From positions 60,422 to 124,421 of the forward strand of contig JARGPO010000052.1 of the NCBI GenBank assembly GCA_029213075.1: a stretch of 64,000 nt of DNA, in the 5' to 3' direction. Positions within the stretch are counted from its first letter, which is position 1. The number at the start of each line of letters is the position of its first letter. The translations under genes were made by a program, and so were the position numbers. Below the pieces are notes generated by a model, which saw only the letters and a list, made by a program, of their open reading frames with translations, did not search any database and was not told the DNA's origin. Positions 17,988 to 27,053 of this stretch are shown in pieces. This DNA is from Legionellaceae bacterium. Lineage in GTDB: Bacteria; Pseudomonadota; Gammaproteobacteria; Legionellales; Legionellaceae.

Positions 17988-18681
17988 TGATTCAACTATT
18001 GATGCTGCAGAGGTTGATAAATTTGCTAAACATGCAGATGTTTGGTGGGATAAGAACGGTCCGTTAAAAACTTTACATGATATTAATCCCCTACGTTTGG
18101 AGTATATAGAAAAGCATTGTCAGATTGCAGGATCAAGAGTTTTGGATCTTGGTTGTGGAGGAGGTTTGTTATCTGAAGCCATGGCGCATAGTGGTGGATT
18201 AGTAACAGGAATTGATGTTGAGGAAAATGCTATTTTAACGGCTGCTCGGCACGCAAAAAAAAGTTCTCTAGATATTGATTATCAGTGTATAGCTATTGAA
18301 AATTTTAATGCAGATACCTTCCCAATTATTACTTGTTTAGAGATGCTAGAGCATGTTCAAGATCCAGAGATGGTAATTGAAAACGCTCTACGTTTATTAA
18401 GTCCAGGCGGATACTTGTTTTTATCAACTATTAATCGCACATTAAAGGCATATTTAGGTGCTATAGTGGCGGCAGAATATGTTTTGGGATTGCTTCCTAG
18501 GCAAACACATGACTTTAATAAATTTATTAAACCTAGTGAATTAACAAGCATAATACGCTCTTTTAACCTTGAGTTGGTTGACATATCTGGTATGTCTTAT
18601 AATCCGTTGACGAGAGTGGCATTTTTAGATAGTTCATTGGATATTAATTATTTATTAGTGTGTCGTAAACCGGTGGTTTGA
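17980..18681 (+). CDS. ubiG: Ubiquinone biosynthesis O-methyltransferase
   Basis: UbiG performs both O-methylations in ubiquinone synthesis with SAM. The 233-residue protein starts EVDKFAKHADVWWDKNGPLKTLHDINPLR, the typical UbiG N-terminus. The SAM loop VLDLGCGGGLLSEAMA is at residues 54-69, and the membrane-interacting insert with NRTLKAYLGAIVAAEYVLGLLP is present in the second half. Length matches E. coli UbiG (240). It overlaps the preceding UDG-like gene by 8 bp. Quinone synthesis implies aerobic or quinone-linked respiration. Confidence 0.95.
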   Translation: MANDSTIDAAEVDKFAKHADVWWDKNGPLKTLHDINPLRLEYIEKHCQIAGSRVLDLGCGGGLLSEAMAHSGGLVTGIDVEENAILTAARHAKKSSLDIDYQCIAIENFNADTFPIITCLEMLEHVQDPEMVIENALRLLSPGGYLFLSTINRTLKAYLGAIVAAEYVLGLLPRQTHDFNKFIKPSELTSIIRSFNLELVDISGMSYNPLTRVAFLDSSLDINYLLVCRKPVV

Positions 18682-19414
18682 AAGAAGGTAAGATCTACTT
18701 CATCCATAAATAGGCAATATCCTCTTGAAGGATCTTATGATTGCCAGGAGATGCCTCGATAAGCTCAATATTACGTAGTCATTCATGACCATTGAATACA
18801 AAGTCATCTACTAGAGGAGATATCTTCTTGAGGGAGCTCGTGATTGCGAGGAGATGTTTCGACAAGCTCAACATTACCTATTTTGAATACAAAAACATGG
18901 CGTTGATCCCCATCAATAATAGATCCATACAATCCATAAATATTTGTGGCGATCTGTCTATTTGATCCAGGCTTAGTTTCCATAAATGATTGATTGAATA
19001 AGGGAATATCACGACGTATATAATTCAAGTATAAGACTCAAATTACTCCCTTCCCGACAACTAATTTTCTTGTTAGATATTTAATTGTTGATCAAGCACA
19101 AAAAAATTTTTGATCGACGTATTGCATACCATGATGATTAAGTGCTAATCTAGATGTGTTGTTAAGAAAGAGAAGGTTAGATATTGCCTCATAAAACGGT
19201 AATATCATACAAAGTAGTTTTATGTTGCTCCAAGAGTTTAGGATCAGTTTATAATGGGTATTACATGATGAAATACCCGATATTTTATAACCTTATTTTG
19301 TTCGGAGTGTACTCCTTGTTATGAGCTTGTGAGTATTTTTTCCGATCCAAAAATGGAGTAATTGCTTTAAGCTTTTCAAGTTGTACTCAGGATGAGTTAA
19401 TTAAGGAGAGCATT
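18682..19414. other. 733-bp intergenic region with decayed repeats
   Basis: No convincing gene is present. The left third holds two diverged direct repeats (listed separately). A minus-strand frame of 74 codons (18804-19028) runs through one of them and is judged spurious or a fragment. Further right are a small inverted repeat GTTGATCAA/TTGATCGAC (19087-19118) and a palindrome GGAGTGTACTCC (19304-19315). The last part must hold the promoter and the strong ribosome site (AAGGAG) of the next gene. Confidence 0.6.
18723..18880 (+). repeat. Diverged direct repeat pair, REP-like family
   Basis: A unit of about 55 bp at 18723-18777 recurs at 18826-18880. Both contain TCTTGA(A/G)GGA, TGATTG(C)xAGGAGATG and a CTCGATAAGCTCAA or TTCGACAAGCTCAA core. 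A TTGAATACAAA tail follows at 18792 and 18883. On the minus strand the core reads as the open peptide VELVETS that commonly betrays such noncoding repeats. Related core sequence occurs after frr at 13429. Confidence 0.55.
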
Positions 19415-20050
19415 ATGAGATGCAAAGAGTCAAATATTTTAATTTTAAAACCAACAGCTAAATTTATCCCTTTTATTCAAGCTAAGATACCTGATATTAA
19501 TTGGACTGAACTTTCTAATGTTCAATTTCATTCCACAGCATATATTATTAAAAATATTGAAACCGACGATGACTTAGTAGACGAAGTTGAAAAATTATAT
19601 CCACTAATGTTCAAAAGCGAGCTTACCAAGTTAATTGGTTCAAAACATGCAAAAAAAATCACTGGATCATTTTTTGATTTTCTATGTTGTTTTAAATTCG
19701 AGCTGCATGCCAATGCTTTTGCACTCAAGTCATCAGAAAGCCATAGATCTCAAGTTGTTAGTATTCAACCGAAGTCTGTGCCGTTAAATATTCCTAATTA
19801 TAATGGAACGATAACATTAATGGATCTTTGTGAGACAATTTCTGATGCATGCCTTGGTGAGAGAAAAAAAGTATCGGTGCAAAATTTCAGTAAAATGTCA
19901 GAGTTTGTTGAATTTATAAGGCGTAACTATAATCATATTTTTAATTCAGACCGGACACCTGATATTGATAGGCCAATTGCTAATGAGTTTAAAATGTTTA
20001 AACGCTATTTTAATATCGCGATGCATGCCGACACCGTCCACCTGAGTTAG
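19415..20050 (+). CDS. Hypothetical protein (211 aa)
   Basis: A 211-residue protein of unknown family with a strong ribosome site (TAAGGAGAG) before its ATG. No signal peptide or membrane helix. It begins with short strand-like segments (NILILKPTAKFIPFI), has two Lys-rich helices around residues 67-80 and several Cys/His, and ends without a recognisable motif. It stands alone, convergent with panC and separated from ubiG by 733 bp of decayed repeat DNA. This accessory-looking setting is like that of the 277-aa ORF after frr. The base composition is similar to its neighbours. Confidence 0.5.
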   Translation: MRCKESNILILKPTAKFIPFIQAKIPDINWTELSNVQFHSTAYIIKNIETDDDLVDEVEKLYPLMFKSELTKLIGSKHAKKITGSFFDFLCCFKFELHANAFALKSSESHRSQVVSIQPKSVPLNIPNYNGTITLMDLCETISDACLGERKKVSVQNFSKMSEFVEFIRRNYNHIFNSDRTPDIDRPIANEFKMFKRYFNIAMHADTVHLS

Positions 20051-20098
20051 TAGTAACTTTTAAAGTGACTAAGCTAAGCTGATTGACTAATATAAAAA

Positions 20099-20857
20099 TC
20101 AAATTTCAATATTGTCAATTAGCCTAACATCACCAATTTTAACAGCAGCATAGCGTCTATTGTTATAGTCCTCTATATACTCAACCTCAATGCCAAGATC
20201 ATTTAGTTTTTGGATAATTACATCGCAAGTGGTTGAACTATGAAATATAGAGGCAAATTTGTTCGCTAGAATTTTCTGTTTAGAATCTAATCTTGTATTC
20301 CTTGAGCTCAGAGCCAGTCCACTAGGCTCACGAATTGTTGGACATGGTATCGCTTTTATATCCATAAAAAATGCCTCTATCATATCTCTTATTAGCTGAT
20401 ACTGTTGATAATCTTTTTCACCAAAGTAGCAGCGATCTGGCTTAACTATATTTAAAAGCCTCATGACAATAGTTAAGACCCCAGTAAAGTGCCCAGGTCT
20501 GAACTCACCTTCGAGGACATTACATGTGTTATTTGCTTGAACTTGATAGTGATAGTTGTCAATATAAATATCCTGCTCATTTGGAATGATACAGTAGTCA
20601 ACATTATTATTTTTCAATAACTCAAGATCTTTGTCAAGAGTACGTGGATAATTAACAAAGTCATCATGTTGATTAAATTGTGTGCGATTTACAAAAATAC
20701 TGGCAACGGTGATATCATTTTCACAAGCACTAGCAGAAAATAATGACGCATGCCCTAAATGCAAATTCCCCATAGTAGCAACAAATCCAACTGAAAGATG
20801 ATTAGGTACTTTATGACGTACAGCTTGCCATTCTTTAATACTATGAAAAATTTGCAT
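20099..20857 (-). CDS. panC: Pantothenate synthetase
   Basis: Joins pantoate and beta-alanine with ATP to give pantothenate for coenzyme A. The 252-residue protein carries the nucleotidyl-transferase HIGH motif HLGH at 33-36 (VATMGNLHLGHASLF), a central FEGEFRPGHFTGVLTIVMRLL-like block (here NVLEGEFRPGHFTG), CYFGEKDYQQYQLIRDM, and LALSSRNTRL. It is some 30 residues shorter than E. coli PanC (283), mainly in the C-terminal lid. An AGGAG ribosome site precedes the ATG. It lies 86 bp downstream of panB. No panD or panE is in the window. Confidence 0.95.
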   Translation of the reverse strand: MQIFHSIKEWQAVRHKVPNHLSVGFVATMGNLHLGHASLFSASACENDITVASIFVNRTQFNQHDDFVNYPRTLDKDLELLKNNNVDYCIIPNEQDIYIDNYHYQVQANNTCNVLEGEFRPGHFTGVLTIVMRLLNIVKPDRCYFGEKDYQQYQLIRDMIEAFFMDIKAIPCPTIREPSGLALSSRNTRLDSKQKILANKFASIFHSSTTCDVIIQKLNDLGIEVEYIEDYNNRRYAAVKIGDVRLIDNIEI

Positions 20858-20943
20858 ATTGTCTCCTGGTTATAACGCTTAGGGTTCTCGCAACTAGTCA
20901 TATATCCAGTAGCATCTGGCTATCTTATTAATTGCTATCTCCC

Positions 20944-21732
20944 TTAGAAAGTATGAGCAATCTCTGGGAATGTCTTTTGCATAACTTCGCTTGCATATAA
21001 GTTTATCGCATCAAGAAAAGCGGGCTTAGTTTCAGAGAAGCGTTTCACAAAACTGAAATTGATTTCAGACTGGATACCTAATATATCGTGCCAAACCAAT
21101 ACCTGACCATCAGTATCAACCCCAGCTCCAATCCCAATTGTTGGTATGGTTAATGATTTACTGATTTTACTAGCAAGATCTCCAGGAACGCATTCAATAA
21201 CTAAAGCAAAGCATCCGGCTTTTTCTAGATTTTTTGCTTGCTGTAAAAGGTTGTCAGCCTGCGCTTGATCTCGTCCCTGTACTTTGTAGCCACCTAATTG
21301 TAAAACAGTTTGGGGTGTTAAACCAATATGCCCCATGACGGGTATTCCTGAGGAAACCAGATGTGAGATAGTTTTGCATAAGCTTTCATCTCCCCCCTCA
21401 ATTTTTACTGCCTGAGCGCCCGCCTGCATTAACAACTGTACATTCTGAATAGTTTTTTCAGTTGATTCGCGATAACTAAGAAAAGGTAGATCGCTCACTA
21501 CAAACTTTTTACCTATTCCTCTAGCAACCGCTTCAGTATGAAGCACCATCATATCCATAGTCGCCATAATAGTACTCTTGTGGCCATGAACGGTCATAGC
21601 TACCGAATCACCAACTAATACGCAGTCAATGTTTGATTCAGAAACTATACAAGCCGATGGATAATCATAACAGGTTAGCATGCTGATTTTGTTGTTGTTT
21701 ATTTTCTTTTTTAAAAAGTCATGTAATTTCAT
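20944..21732 (-). CDS. panB: Ketopantoate hydroxymethyltransferase
   Basis: Transfers a hydroxymethyl group from 5,10-methylene-THF to ketoisovalerate, the first pantothenate step. The 262-residue TIM-barrel protein shows SMLTCYDYPSACI, the metal-binding Asp D42 (LVGDSVAMTVHGH), AVKIEGGDE, MGHIGLTPQ and ALVIECVPGDLASKI with the catalytic Glu. Length agrees with E. coli PanB (264). It heads the panB-panC pair, divergent from the hydrolase gene, with an AGGTGG ribosome site. Confidence 0.96.
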   Translation of the reverse strand: MKLHDFLKKKINNNKISMLTCYDYPSACIVSESNIDCVLVGDSVAMTVHGHKSTIMATMDMMVLHTEAVARGIGKKFVVSDLPFLSYRESTEKTIQNVQLLMQAGAQAVKIEGGDESLCKTISHLVSSGIPVMGHIGLTPQTVLQLGGYKVQGRDQAQADNLLQQAKNLEKAGCFALVIECVPGDLASKISKSLTIPTIGIGAGVDTDGQVLVWHDILGIQSEINFSFVKRFSETKPAFLDAINLYASEVMQKTFPEIAHTF

Positions 21733-21893
21733 AATAGACCACCTGACTCAGTGGCTATAACTAATACTTCAGGTACCTGTCTCATGGATCAAGTCCTCCA
21801 AATAAATTATAATAAATAAGTCATCGCAAAAGTCGATGCTTGAGATATAATACTTTATTGGATTAAAAATGCAATCTTTGGTAATTATAAAAC

Positions 21894-22571
21894 ATGAACA
21901 AATTTACTGATTATGATAAACCTGGTACCCATACTTTTTTGATTGAAGGAGAGGTGGGTAATTTAGAGGTTGAATTAATTATTCCTAACTCAGCTGATTT
22001 TCGATATTGTGCTATTTTAGGACATCCACATCCACTACATGGTGGGACAATGGGTAATAAGGTAGTAACAACACTCGCGGCATCTTTTAAAAATAATAAT
22101 ATCCCCTCAATTAAATTTAATTTTAGAGGAGTAGGGCAATCAAGTGGAGAGTACGACGCTGGTATTGGCGAAAGTTTGGATATGCTAATTGTTGCTAAAC
22201 TATGGAAAAATCTGTTCCCGGATTGTAAAATTCTTTTTGCAGGATTTTCTTTCGGGTCATTTGTAGCTTATAGAGCAGCTGCAATTTATATCGACTCTCT
22301 ACAAGAACAAACTGCATTAATTACTATTGCCCCATCAGTTGTAAACTATGATTATAAAGAGTTTTCCATATCATCAACACCATGGCTTGTTGTGCAAGGA
22401 GATGTAGATGAAGTTGTTTCTGCAGATGACGTTTATGAATTTGTTGAAAAATTTAATCCTCCTCTGCCATTATTACGCTTTCCGGATACAGGCCATTTTT
22501 TTCATGGTAAATTAATAGAGTTAAAGTCGCAATTAACTGAATATATATCGAAACAGTTGGTTAAGTCATGA
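21894..22571 (+). CDS. Alpha/beta hydrolase
   Basis: A 225-residue alpha/beta-hydrolase of the small CocE/dienelactone-hydrolase-like type common in proteobacteria. It shows the oxyanion patch GHPHPLHGGTMGNKVV, FNFRGVGQSSGEYDAG, the nucleophile elbow GFSFGS (S119), an acid in VQGDVDEVV and the His in TGHFFHGKL. It is cytoplasmic by lack of a signal. The substrate is unknown. It overlaps zapE by 4 bp (ATGA), so the two are co-translated. Confidence 0.8.
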   Translation: MNKFTDYDKPGTHTFLIEGEVGNLEVELIIPNSADFRYCAILGHPHPLHGGTMGNKVVTTLAASFKNNNIPSIKFNFRGVGQSSGEYDAGIGESLDMLIVAKLWKNLFPDCKILFAGFSFGSFVAYRAAAIYIDSLQEQTALITIAPSVVNYDYKEFSISSTPWLVVQGDVDEVVSADDVYEFVEKFNPPLPLLRFPDTGHFFHGKLIELKSQLTEYISKQLVKS

Positions 22572-23650
22572 GTCTAAATGATAAGTATGCAGCAGCCGTA
22601 CAATCTAAAGATATAGTTGATGATCTGTCACAACGGAAAATCGTTGAAAAGCTACAAATCATCACTGAAAATTTAAATAAAAGTAAATCATGGTTTGATT
22701 TTTCTGCCAACAAGCCTGTTAAAGGTTTATACATAATGGGTCCGGTTGGCGTTGGTAAAACTTATCTGATGGATTTGTTTTATGAAAATTTAGCGGAAAA
22801 AAAGAAAACCAGATTCCACTTTCATCATTTTATGCAGCAAATTGATAAAAAATTGCGAGAACTACAAGGACATCCAAACCCTGTTATTGAAGTAGTAGAA
22901 AAACTAGCTAAAAACACTAGGGTATTATGTTTGGATGAGTTCTTGGTAAATGATGTTGCTTATGCAATGATTCTAGCCCAATTGTTAAAAGCAATTTTTG
23001 CTAATAATATTACTTTGGTAGTTACAACTAATACTACTGTTGATGATTTGTATTTGGATGGAGTGGGCAGGGAGAGATTTTTGCCGGCTATACAATTATT
23101 AAAAGAATATTGTGATCCTTGTCGTCTTCAAGGTAGTCATGATTATCGTATTGGTAGAGGTAATGATATTAAAGCATACTTATTTCCATTAAATAGATCG
23201 GCAAATAACTCATTACTTAGCCAGTTTAAAAGTATAGCTTTTGATGAAAAAGAAAACGGCGAGATATGTATCTTAAATAGACAAATTCCGTTTGTGAAAT
23301 CAGGTAAACATGCAATTTGGTTCGAATTTGATGTGTTGTGTGATACTCCAAGATGCCAGTTAGATTATTTAGAAATAGGAAACTATTTTGATACGGTGTT
23401 TATTTCTAATATTCCAGTACTAACAAAAAAGGACACTATCAAGGCGCTGTTATTTATGCACTTTGTTGATGTTGCATATGACAGAGGAATTAGACTAGTA
23501 TTATCTGCTGCAGTTTCGCCTGAAGAGCTGTACGTCGAAGGTGAGTTGTTAGAGCCGTTTACTAGAACCGTAAGCAGGTTAAATGAAATGCAATCCACTG
23601 ACTATTTGAAGCGACATACTTATCTTGATGCTAAATTAGAATTAAACTAA
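22568..23650 (+). CDS. zapE: Cell division protein ZapE (AFG1-like ATPase)
   Basis: ZapE is an AAA-type ATPase that acts at the Z-ring in E. coli; its mitochondrial relative AFG1 is involved in protein turnover. The 360-residue protein has Walker A GPVGVGKT at residues 58-65, RFHFHHFMQQIDKKL, Walker B LCLDEFLVNDVAYAM, and a sensor region TTNTTVDDLYLDGVGRERFLP. Length matches E. coli (375). It follows a hydrolase gene with a 4-bp overlap and precedes the Fur-controlled feo operon. Confidence 0.93.
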   Translation: MSLNDKYAAAVQSKDIVDDLSQRKIVEKLQIITENLNKSKSWFDFSANKPVKGLYIMGPVGVGKTYLMDLFYENLAEKKKTRFHFHHFMQQIDKKLRELQGHPNPVIEVVEKLAKNTRVLCLDEFLVNDVAYAMILAQLLKAIFANNITLVVTTNTTVDDLYLDGVGRERFLPAIQLLKEYCDPCRLQGSHDYRIGRGNDIKAYLFPLNRSANNSLLSQFKSIAFDEKENGEICILNRQIPFVKSGKHAIWFEFDVLCDTPRCQLDYLEIGNYFDTVFISNIPVLTKKDTIKALLFMHFVDVAYDRGIRLVLSAAVSPEELYVEGELLEPFTRTVSRLNEMQSTDYLKRHTYLDAKLELN

Positions 23651-23673
23651 AAAACAGTCCAATATTTTACTAC

Positions 23674-23693
23674 TTTGAGAATGATTCTCGATA
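23674..23693 (+). promoter_or_regulatory. Fur-box-like palindrome upstream of feoABC
   Basis: TTTGAGAATGATTCTCGATA contains the perfect palindrome GAGAATGATTCTC (23677-23689), close to the Fur consensus of inverted GATAAT/ATTATC-type hexamers. It sits about 50 bp before feoA, where Fur with Fe2+ would repress iron uptake. The match is to the known motif; binding is inferred. Confidence 0.7.
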
Positions 23694-23742
23694 GCATTTG
23701 TGGTAGAATATTAGATAATATTTGAAGCAAGGTTGTATCTTT

Positions 23743-23967
23743 ATGAAGAAAACAGGTGAGCTGAAGTGTGGTGATCGTGTCAGTTTAGTCGGTTTTGGAT
23801 TAACACCAAGATTTTATCGACGGATATTGCTTTCTTTAGGGGTTACTCAAGGAGTCGAAATTTTGGTGCAAAGAGTTGCTCCATTAGGCTGTCCGATTCA
23901 AATAGAGGTGCGAGGCGTATCACTGGCTTTGCGTAAGAATGAAGCTTGTCATTTGCAGTGGGAGTAG
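23743..23967 (+). CDS. feoA: Ferrous iron transport protein A
   Basis: A 74-residue SH3-like cytoplasmic protein that supports FeoB in Fe2+ import. GDRVSLVGFGLTPRFYRRILLSLG is the usual FeoA opening, followed by PLGCPIQIEVRGVSLALRKNEA. The ATG at 23743 was chosen; an in-frame TTG at 23722 would add seven non-family residues. It begins the feoABC cluster behind a Fur box and stops 2 bp before feoB. Confidence 0.92.
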   Translation: MKKTGELKCGDRVSLVGFGLTPRFYRRILLSLGVTQGVEILVQRVAPLGCPIQIEVRGVSLALRKNEACHLQWE

Positions 23968-23969
23968 AA

Positions 23970-26195
23970 ATGCCTAAAGTTTTATTAGTCGGCAACCCTA
24001 ATTGTGGCAAAACCACTCTGTTTAATGCATTAACAGGTGATAATCAGCGTGTTGGAAATTGGGCTGGTGTTACTGTCGAGAAAAAAACCGGTTTATGTAA
24101 GACCGATCATGAAGACATACAAATTACGGACTTGCCAGGAGTATATTCATTATGTGTGGCGAAAAACTCTGCTGAAGATTGTAAAGTTACCGCATTTGAA
24201 GTTGTAAATGACAATACTGATATAATTATTAACGTTATTGATGCGTGCCATTTGGAGAGGCATTTGTATTTAACCACTCAATTAATTGAGCTAAAAAAGC
24301 CAATGATTGTTGTTATAAATATGATGGATATCGCTAAAGGTAGAAAAATTTCTATTAACACCCAATTGTTATCTAAGAAACTGGGTTGCCCAGTCTTGAG
24401 CTCACAAGCTCATAAAAATGTTGGCATCAAAGAGATTGAAAAAGAAATTTTAAATTACTCTCATATTAATCCTAGTTTTAAAATAGCATATCCTCAGTAT
24501 TTACAGACTAAGATTGAATCTCTTAAGACTAAACTTGTATCCACTAGCTATGATAACGTTGAATATGCGGATTTTCATGCCCTACGCTTCTTAGAGGGAA
24601 GTGAGCTATCATCTATTTCAGGCACAATTGAAGACATAGCAGATGATACAGATATAATGATGGCTGATGAGCGATATAAGGCAGTTCATAATTTGGTTTT
24701 GGGAGTTCAAACTAGAGCCTCTGATATTCGAGAAAATATAACCGCAAAAATTGATAAAATTGTTTTACACCGTTTTTTTGCCATACCAATCTTCATTGCT
24801 GTTATGTATGTAATGTTTTTATTAGCGGTAAATATAGGAAGTGCCTTCCAAGATTTTTTTGACATTACAAGTGGTGCAATATTTGTAGGAGGCACTACCT
24901 ACTTATTAAATTTGGTTGATTCTCCCAACTGGTTAATTGCTTTAGTAGCTAATGGGATTGGCCGTGGAATTAATACAACAGCTACGTTTACACCAGTAAT
25001 TGCCATGATGTTCTTTTTATTATCGTTACTTGAAATATCTGGTTATATGGCAAGAGCCGCTTTTGTTATTGATAGATTAATGAGAGTTATGGGATTGCCA
25101 GGCAAATCATTTGTGCCAATGATTGTTGGTTTTGGCTGTAATGTACCAGGAATTATGGCGGCAAGAACACTTGACTCAGATAGAGACAGAATATTAACGG
25201 TGTTAATGAGCCCCTTTATGTCATGCAGTGCACGACTTGCAATTTATGCGGTTTTTGTAACGGCATTTTTTCCAACTGGCGGGCAAAATATAGTTTTTTC
25301 TTTATACTTTATCGGAATATTAATAGCTGTTTTAACTGGATTTTTGTTAAGAAAAACTATCTTATTTGGCAAAACTTCACCTTTAATCATCGAACTTCCT
25401 GCCTATCACCGTCCATCAATGCGGCGTTTGCTGAAAGAAACATTTATGCGGCTACGATATTTCTTAACACGAGCTGGTAAGCTTATTATACCTATTTGTG
25501 TGCTATTAAGTGGTTTAAACTCATGGATGATAGTTGTTACACCAGGTGAAGAGCTATCTGTTTTAGCTTATTTTGGGCAAATGATTACCCCTATATTTTC
25601 CCCTATAGGCATCAAATCAGATAATTGGCCGGCCGTAGTTGGCCTACTAACCGGAACACTGGCTAAAGAAGTGGTGGTTGGTTCTTTGAATATACTGTAT
25701 GCCAAAGTTGGTAACTTAACAGCCGTTACAGGTCCTGTAGATTTTAATTTATGGAACGAGATACAATACGCATATACAACCCTTATAGAAAACCTATCTA
25801 ACCTTCGTCATGTGTTTTCTAATCCTCTAGGGGCATCAAGTACTGGAGATGGCGATCTTAGTCAGCCTGTTTATGGTGTAATGTATGAGCACTTTCATGG
25901 TAGAAGCGCAGCATATGCATATTTATTGTTTATCTTATTATATATACCATGTGTATCTACTATGGCTGCAATACGTCACGAAACAAATAGTAGGTTGATG
26001 TGGATGTCTATCGGATGGTCTTTGTTTGTAGCATATACAGTTGCCACTATATATTATCAAACCTCAACATTTATGGATCATGTTCAGCAGTCTATAGTTT
26101 GGTTAATTGGATTTGCAGTGGTTTTGATTATAATAACTATTATTGGTGTTTCCATTCCTAAAAGAAGGGGGCAAAATGCTTTTACAACTACGTGA
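23970..26195 (+). CDS. feoB: Ferrous iron transporter B
   Basis: The G-protein-coupled inner-membrane Fe2+ permease. The 741-residue protein starts at the ATG at 23970, preceded by GGAG. The GTPase domain has G1 GNPNCGKTT (8-16), G2 with the VEKK region, G3 DLPG and G4 NMMD, then a helical switch domain. The membrane part has two Gate-type repeats, with GFGCNVPGIMAARTLDSDRDR and the GTLAKEVVVGSLNILY signature. A charged loop of about 60 residues precedes the last helices. The length is that of gammaproteobacterial FeoB (773 in E. coli). Confidence 0.97.
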   Translation: MPKVLLVGNPNCGKTTLFNALTGDNQRVGNWAGVTVEKKTGLCKTDHEDIQITDLPGVYSLCVAKNSAEDCKVTAFEVVNDNTDIIINVIDACHLERHLYLTTQLIELKKPMIVVINMMDIAKGRKISINTQLLSKKLGCPVLSSQAHKNVGIKEIEKEILNYSHINPSFKIAYPQYLQTKIESLKTKLVSTSYDNVEYADFHALRFLEGSELSSISGTIEDIADDTDIMMADERYKAVHNLVLGVQTRASDIRENITAKIDKIVLHRFFAIPIFIAVMYVMFLLAVNIGSAFQDFFDITSGAIFVGGTTYLLNLVDSPNWLIALVANGIGRGINTTATFTPVIAMMFFLLSLLEISGYMARAAFVIDRLMRVMGLPGKSFVPMIVGFGCNVPGIMAARTLDSDRDRILTVLMSPFMSCSARLAIYAVFVTAFFPTGGQNIVFSLYFIGILIAVLTGFLLRKTILFGKTSPLIIELPAYHRPSMRRLLKETFMRLRYFLTRAGKLIIPICVLLSGLNSWMIVVTPGEELSVLAYFGQMITPIFSPIGIKSDNWPAVVGLLTGTLAKEVVVGSLNILYAKVGNLTAVTGPVDFNLWNEIQYAYTTLIENLSNLRHVFSNPLGASSTGDGDLSQPVYGVMYEHFHGRSAAYAYLLFILLYIPCVSTMAAIRHETNSRLMWMSIGWSLFVAYTVATIYYQTSTFMDHVQQSIVWLIGFAVVLIIITIIGVSIPKRRGQNAFTTT

Positions 26196-26397
26196 TTATA
26201 TACAAAAAAGCAAGCTTGTGAGCCTTGAGCAGTTGGCTAGAGAATTTAAATCTGACTCACTAGCAATTCAGCCTATGTTGGAAATATGGATTAATAAAGG
26301 CTTGGTTGAAAAGCAAGAGACACCTCTTTCTTGTGGAAGCTCTTGTTCTGGGTGTAATATAAAGACCCCTGTGTATTATCATTGGGTGATAAATTAG
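26176..26397 (+). CDS. feoC: FeoC-like regulator of ferrous iron transport
   Basis: A 73-residue winged-helix protein, the third member of the feo cluster, which protects or regulates FeoB. The N-terminal helix-turn-helix part (LQLRDYIQKSKLVSLEQLAREF) is followed by a Cys-rich wing CGSSCSGCN, which in other FeoC proteins may bind an Fe-S cluster. The ATG at 26176 follows AAGGGGG and overlaps the end of feoB by 20 bp, so translation is coupled. Confidence 0.88.
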   Translation: MLLQLRDYIQKSKLVSLEQLAREFKSDSLAIQPMLEIWINKGLVEKQETPLSCGSSCSGCNIKTPVYYHWVIN

Positions 26398-26432
26398 TCA
26401 CATCAATCCAACTTTTGCAAAAAAGGTGTGTA

Positions 26433-27053
26433 ATGACTCTTGAAGTAGTAAACCTTGGTTTTGAGTATTCAGATTATGAGCTTGATTGTTCTAACAGCAA
26501 ACTACTAAATAATATTAATTTTAGTTTGTCTTCTGGTTCAAGCCTACATATTCGCGGTAAAAATGGTTCTGGCAAAACGACAATGTTAAGGTTGTTGGCC
26601 GGGATCTTAAATCCAAGTGATGGTCAAATTTACTATTCTAAACAACAAATCTATAAAACCTTAATTAACTATCAGAGAAATATTTGTTATGTTGGTCATA
26701 AAATCGGAATAAGTTCATCATTAACCGTGCTGGAGAATTGCTATTTTGATTTAAACTATCACAATCAAGATATAGATGAATTGCTAAGTAAATTCTCTTT
26801 GAGTGAGTACAAAACAACGCCTTGTTCTCTACTTTCAGCAGGCATGCGCCGCAGAGTTGGTTTGGTAAGACTTTTAATGACAGATGCAAAGCTATGGTTG
26901 TTAGATGAACCAATTATTGCCTTAGACACTGATACTATTAAATTGTTTGTTGAACATATACACGCTCACTTGGAGAAAGGAGGAATGCTTGTGTACTCAT
27001 CTCACCAGCAGCTAAATTTACAAACTAAAAATCAATATGAGTATCAATTGTGA
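26433..27053 (+). CDS. ccmA: Heme exporter ATP-binding protein
   Basis: CcmA is the ATPase of the CcmABCD complex that releases heme-loaded CcmE in cytochrome c maturation. The 206-residue ABC protein shows Walker A GKNGSGKTT (about residues 43-51), a signature variant LLSAGMRRRVGLVRLL, Walker B LWLLDEPIIALD and a final switch His in YSSHQQ. The start at 26433 with AAAGGTG upstream removes 17 non-family residues. Only ccmB follows; ccmCDEFGH are not in the window. It starts 35 bp after feoC, so iron and heme genes may share a transcript. Confidence 0.9.
   Translation: MTLEVVNLGFEYSDYELDCSNSKLLNNINFSLSSGSSLHIRGKNGSGKTTMLRLLAGILNPSDGQIYYSKQQIYKTLINYQRNICYVGHKIGISSSLTVLENCYFDLNYHNQDIDELLSKFSLSEYKTTPCSLLSAGMRRRVGLVRLLMTDAKLWLLDEPIIALDTDTIKLFVEHIHAHLEKGGMLVYSSHQQLNLQTKNQYEYQL

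Noticed and set aside
18804..19028. Minus-strand frame of 74 codons after ubiG
   Set aside because: Its C-terminal third is the translation of a REP-like repeat (VELVETS) and no family is recognised. It is at best a gene fragment.
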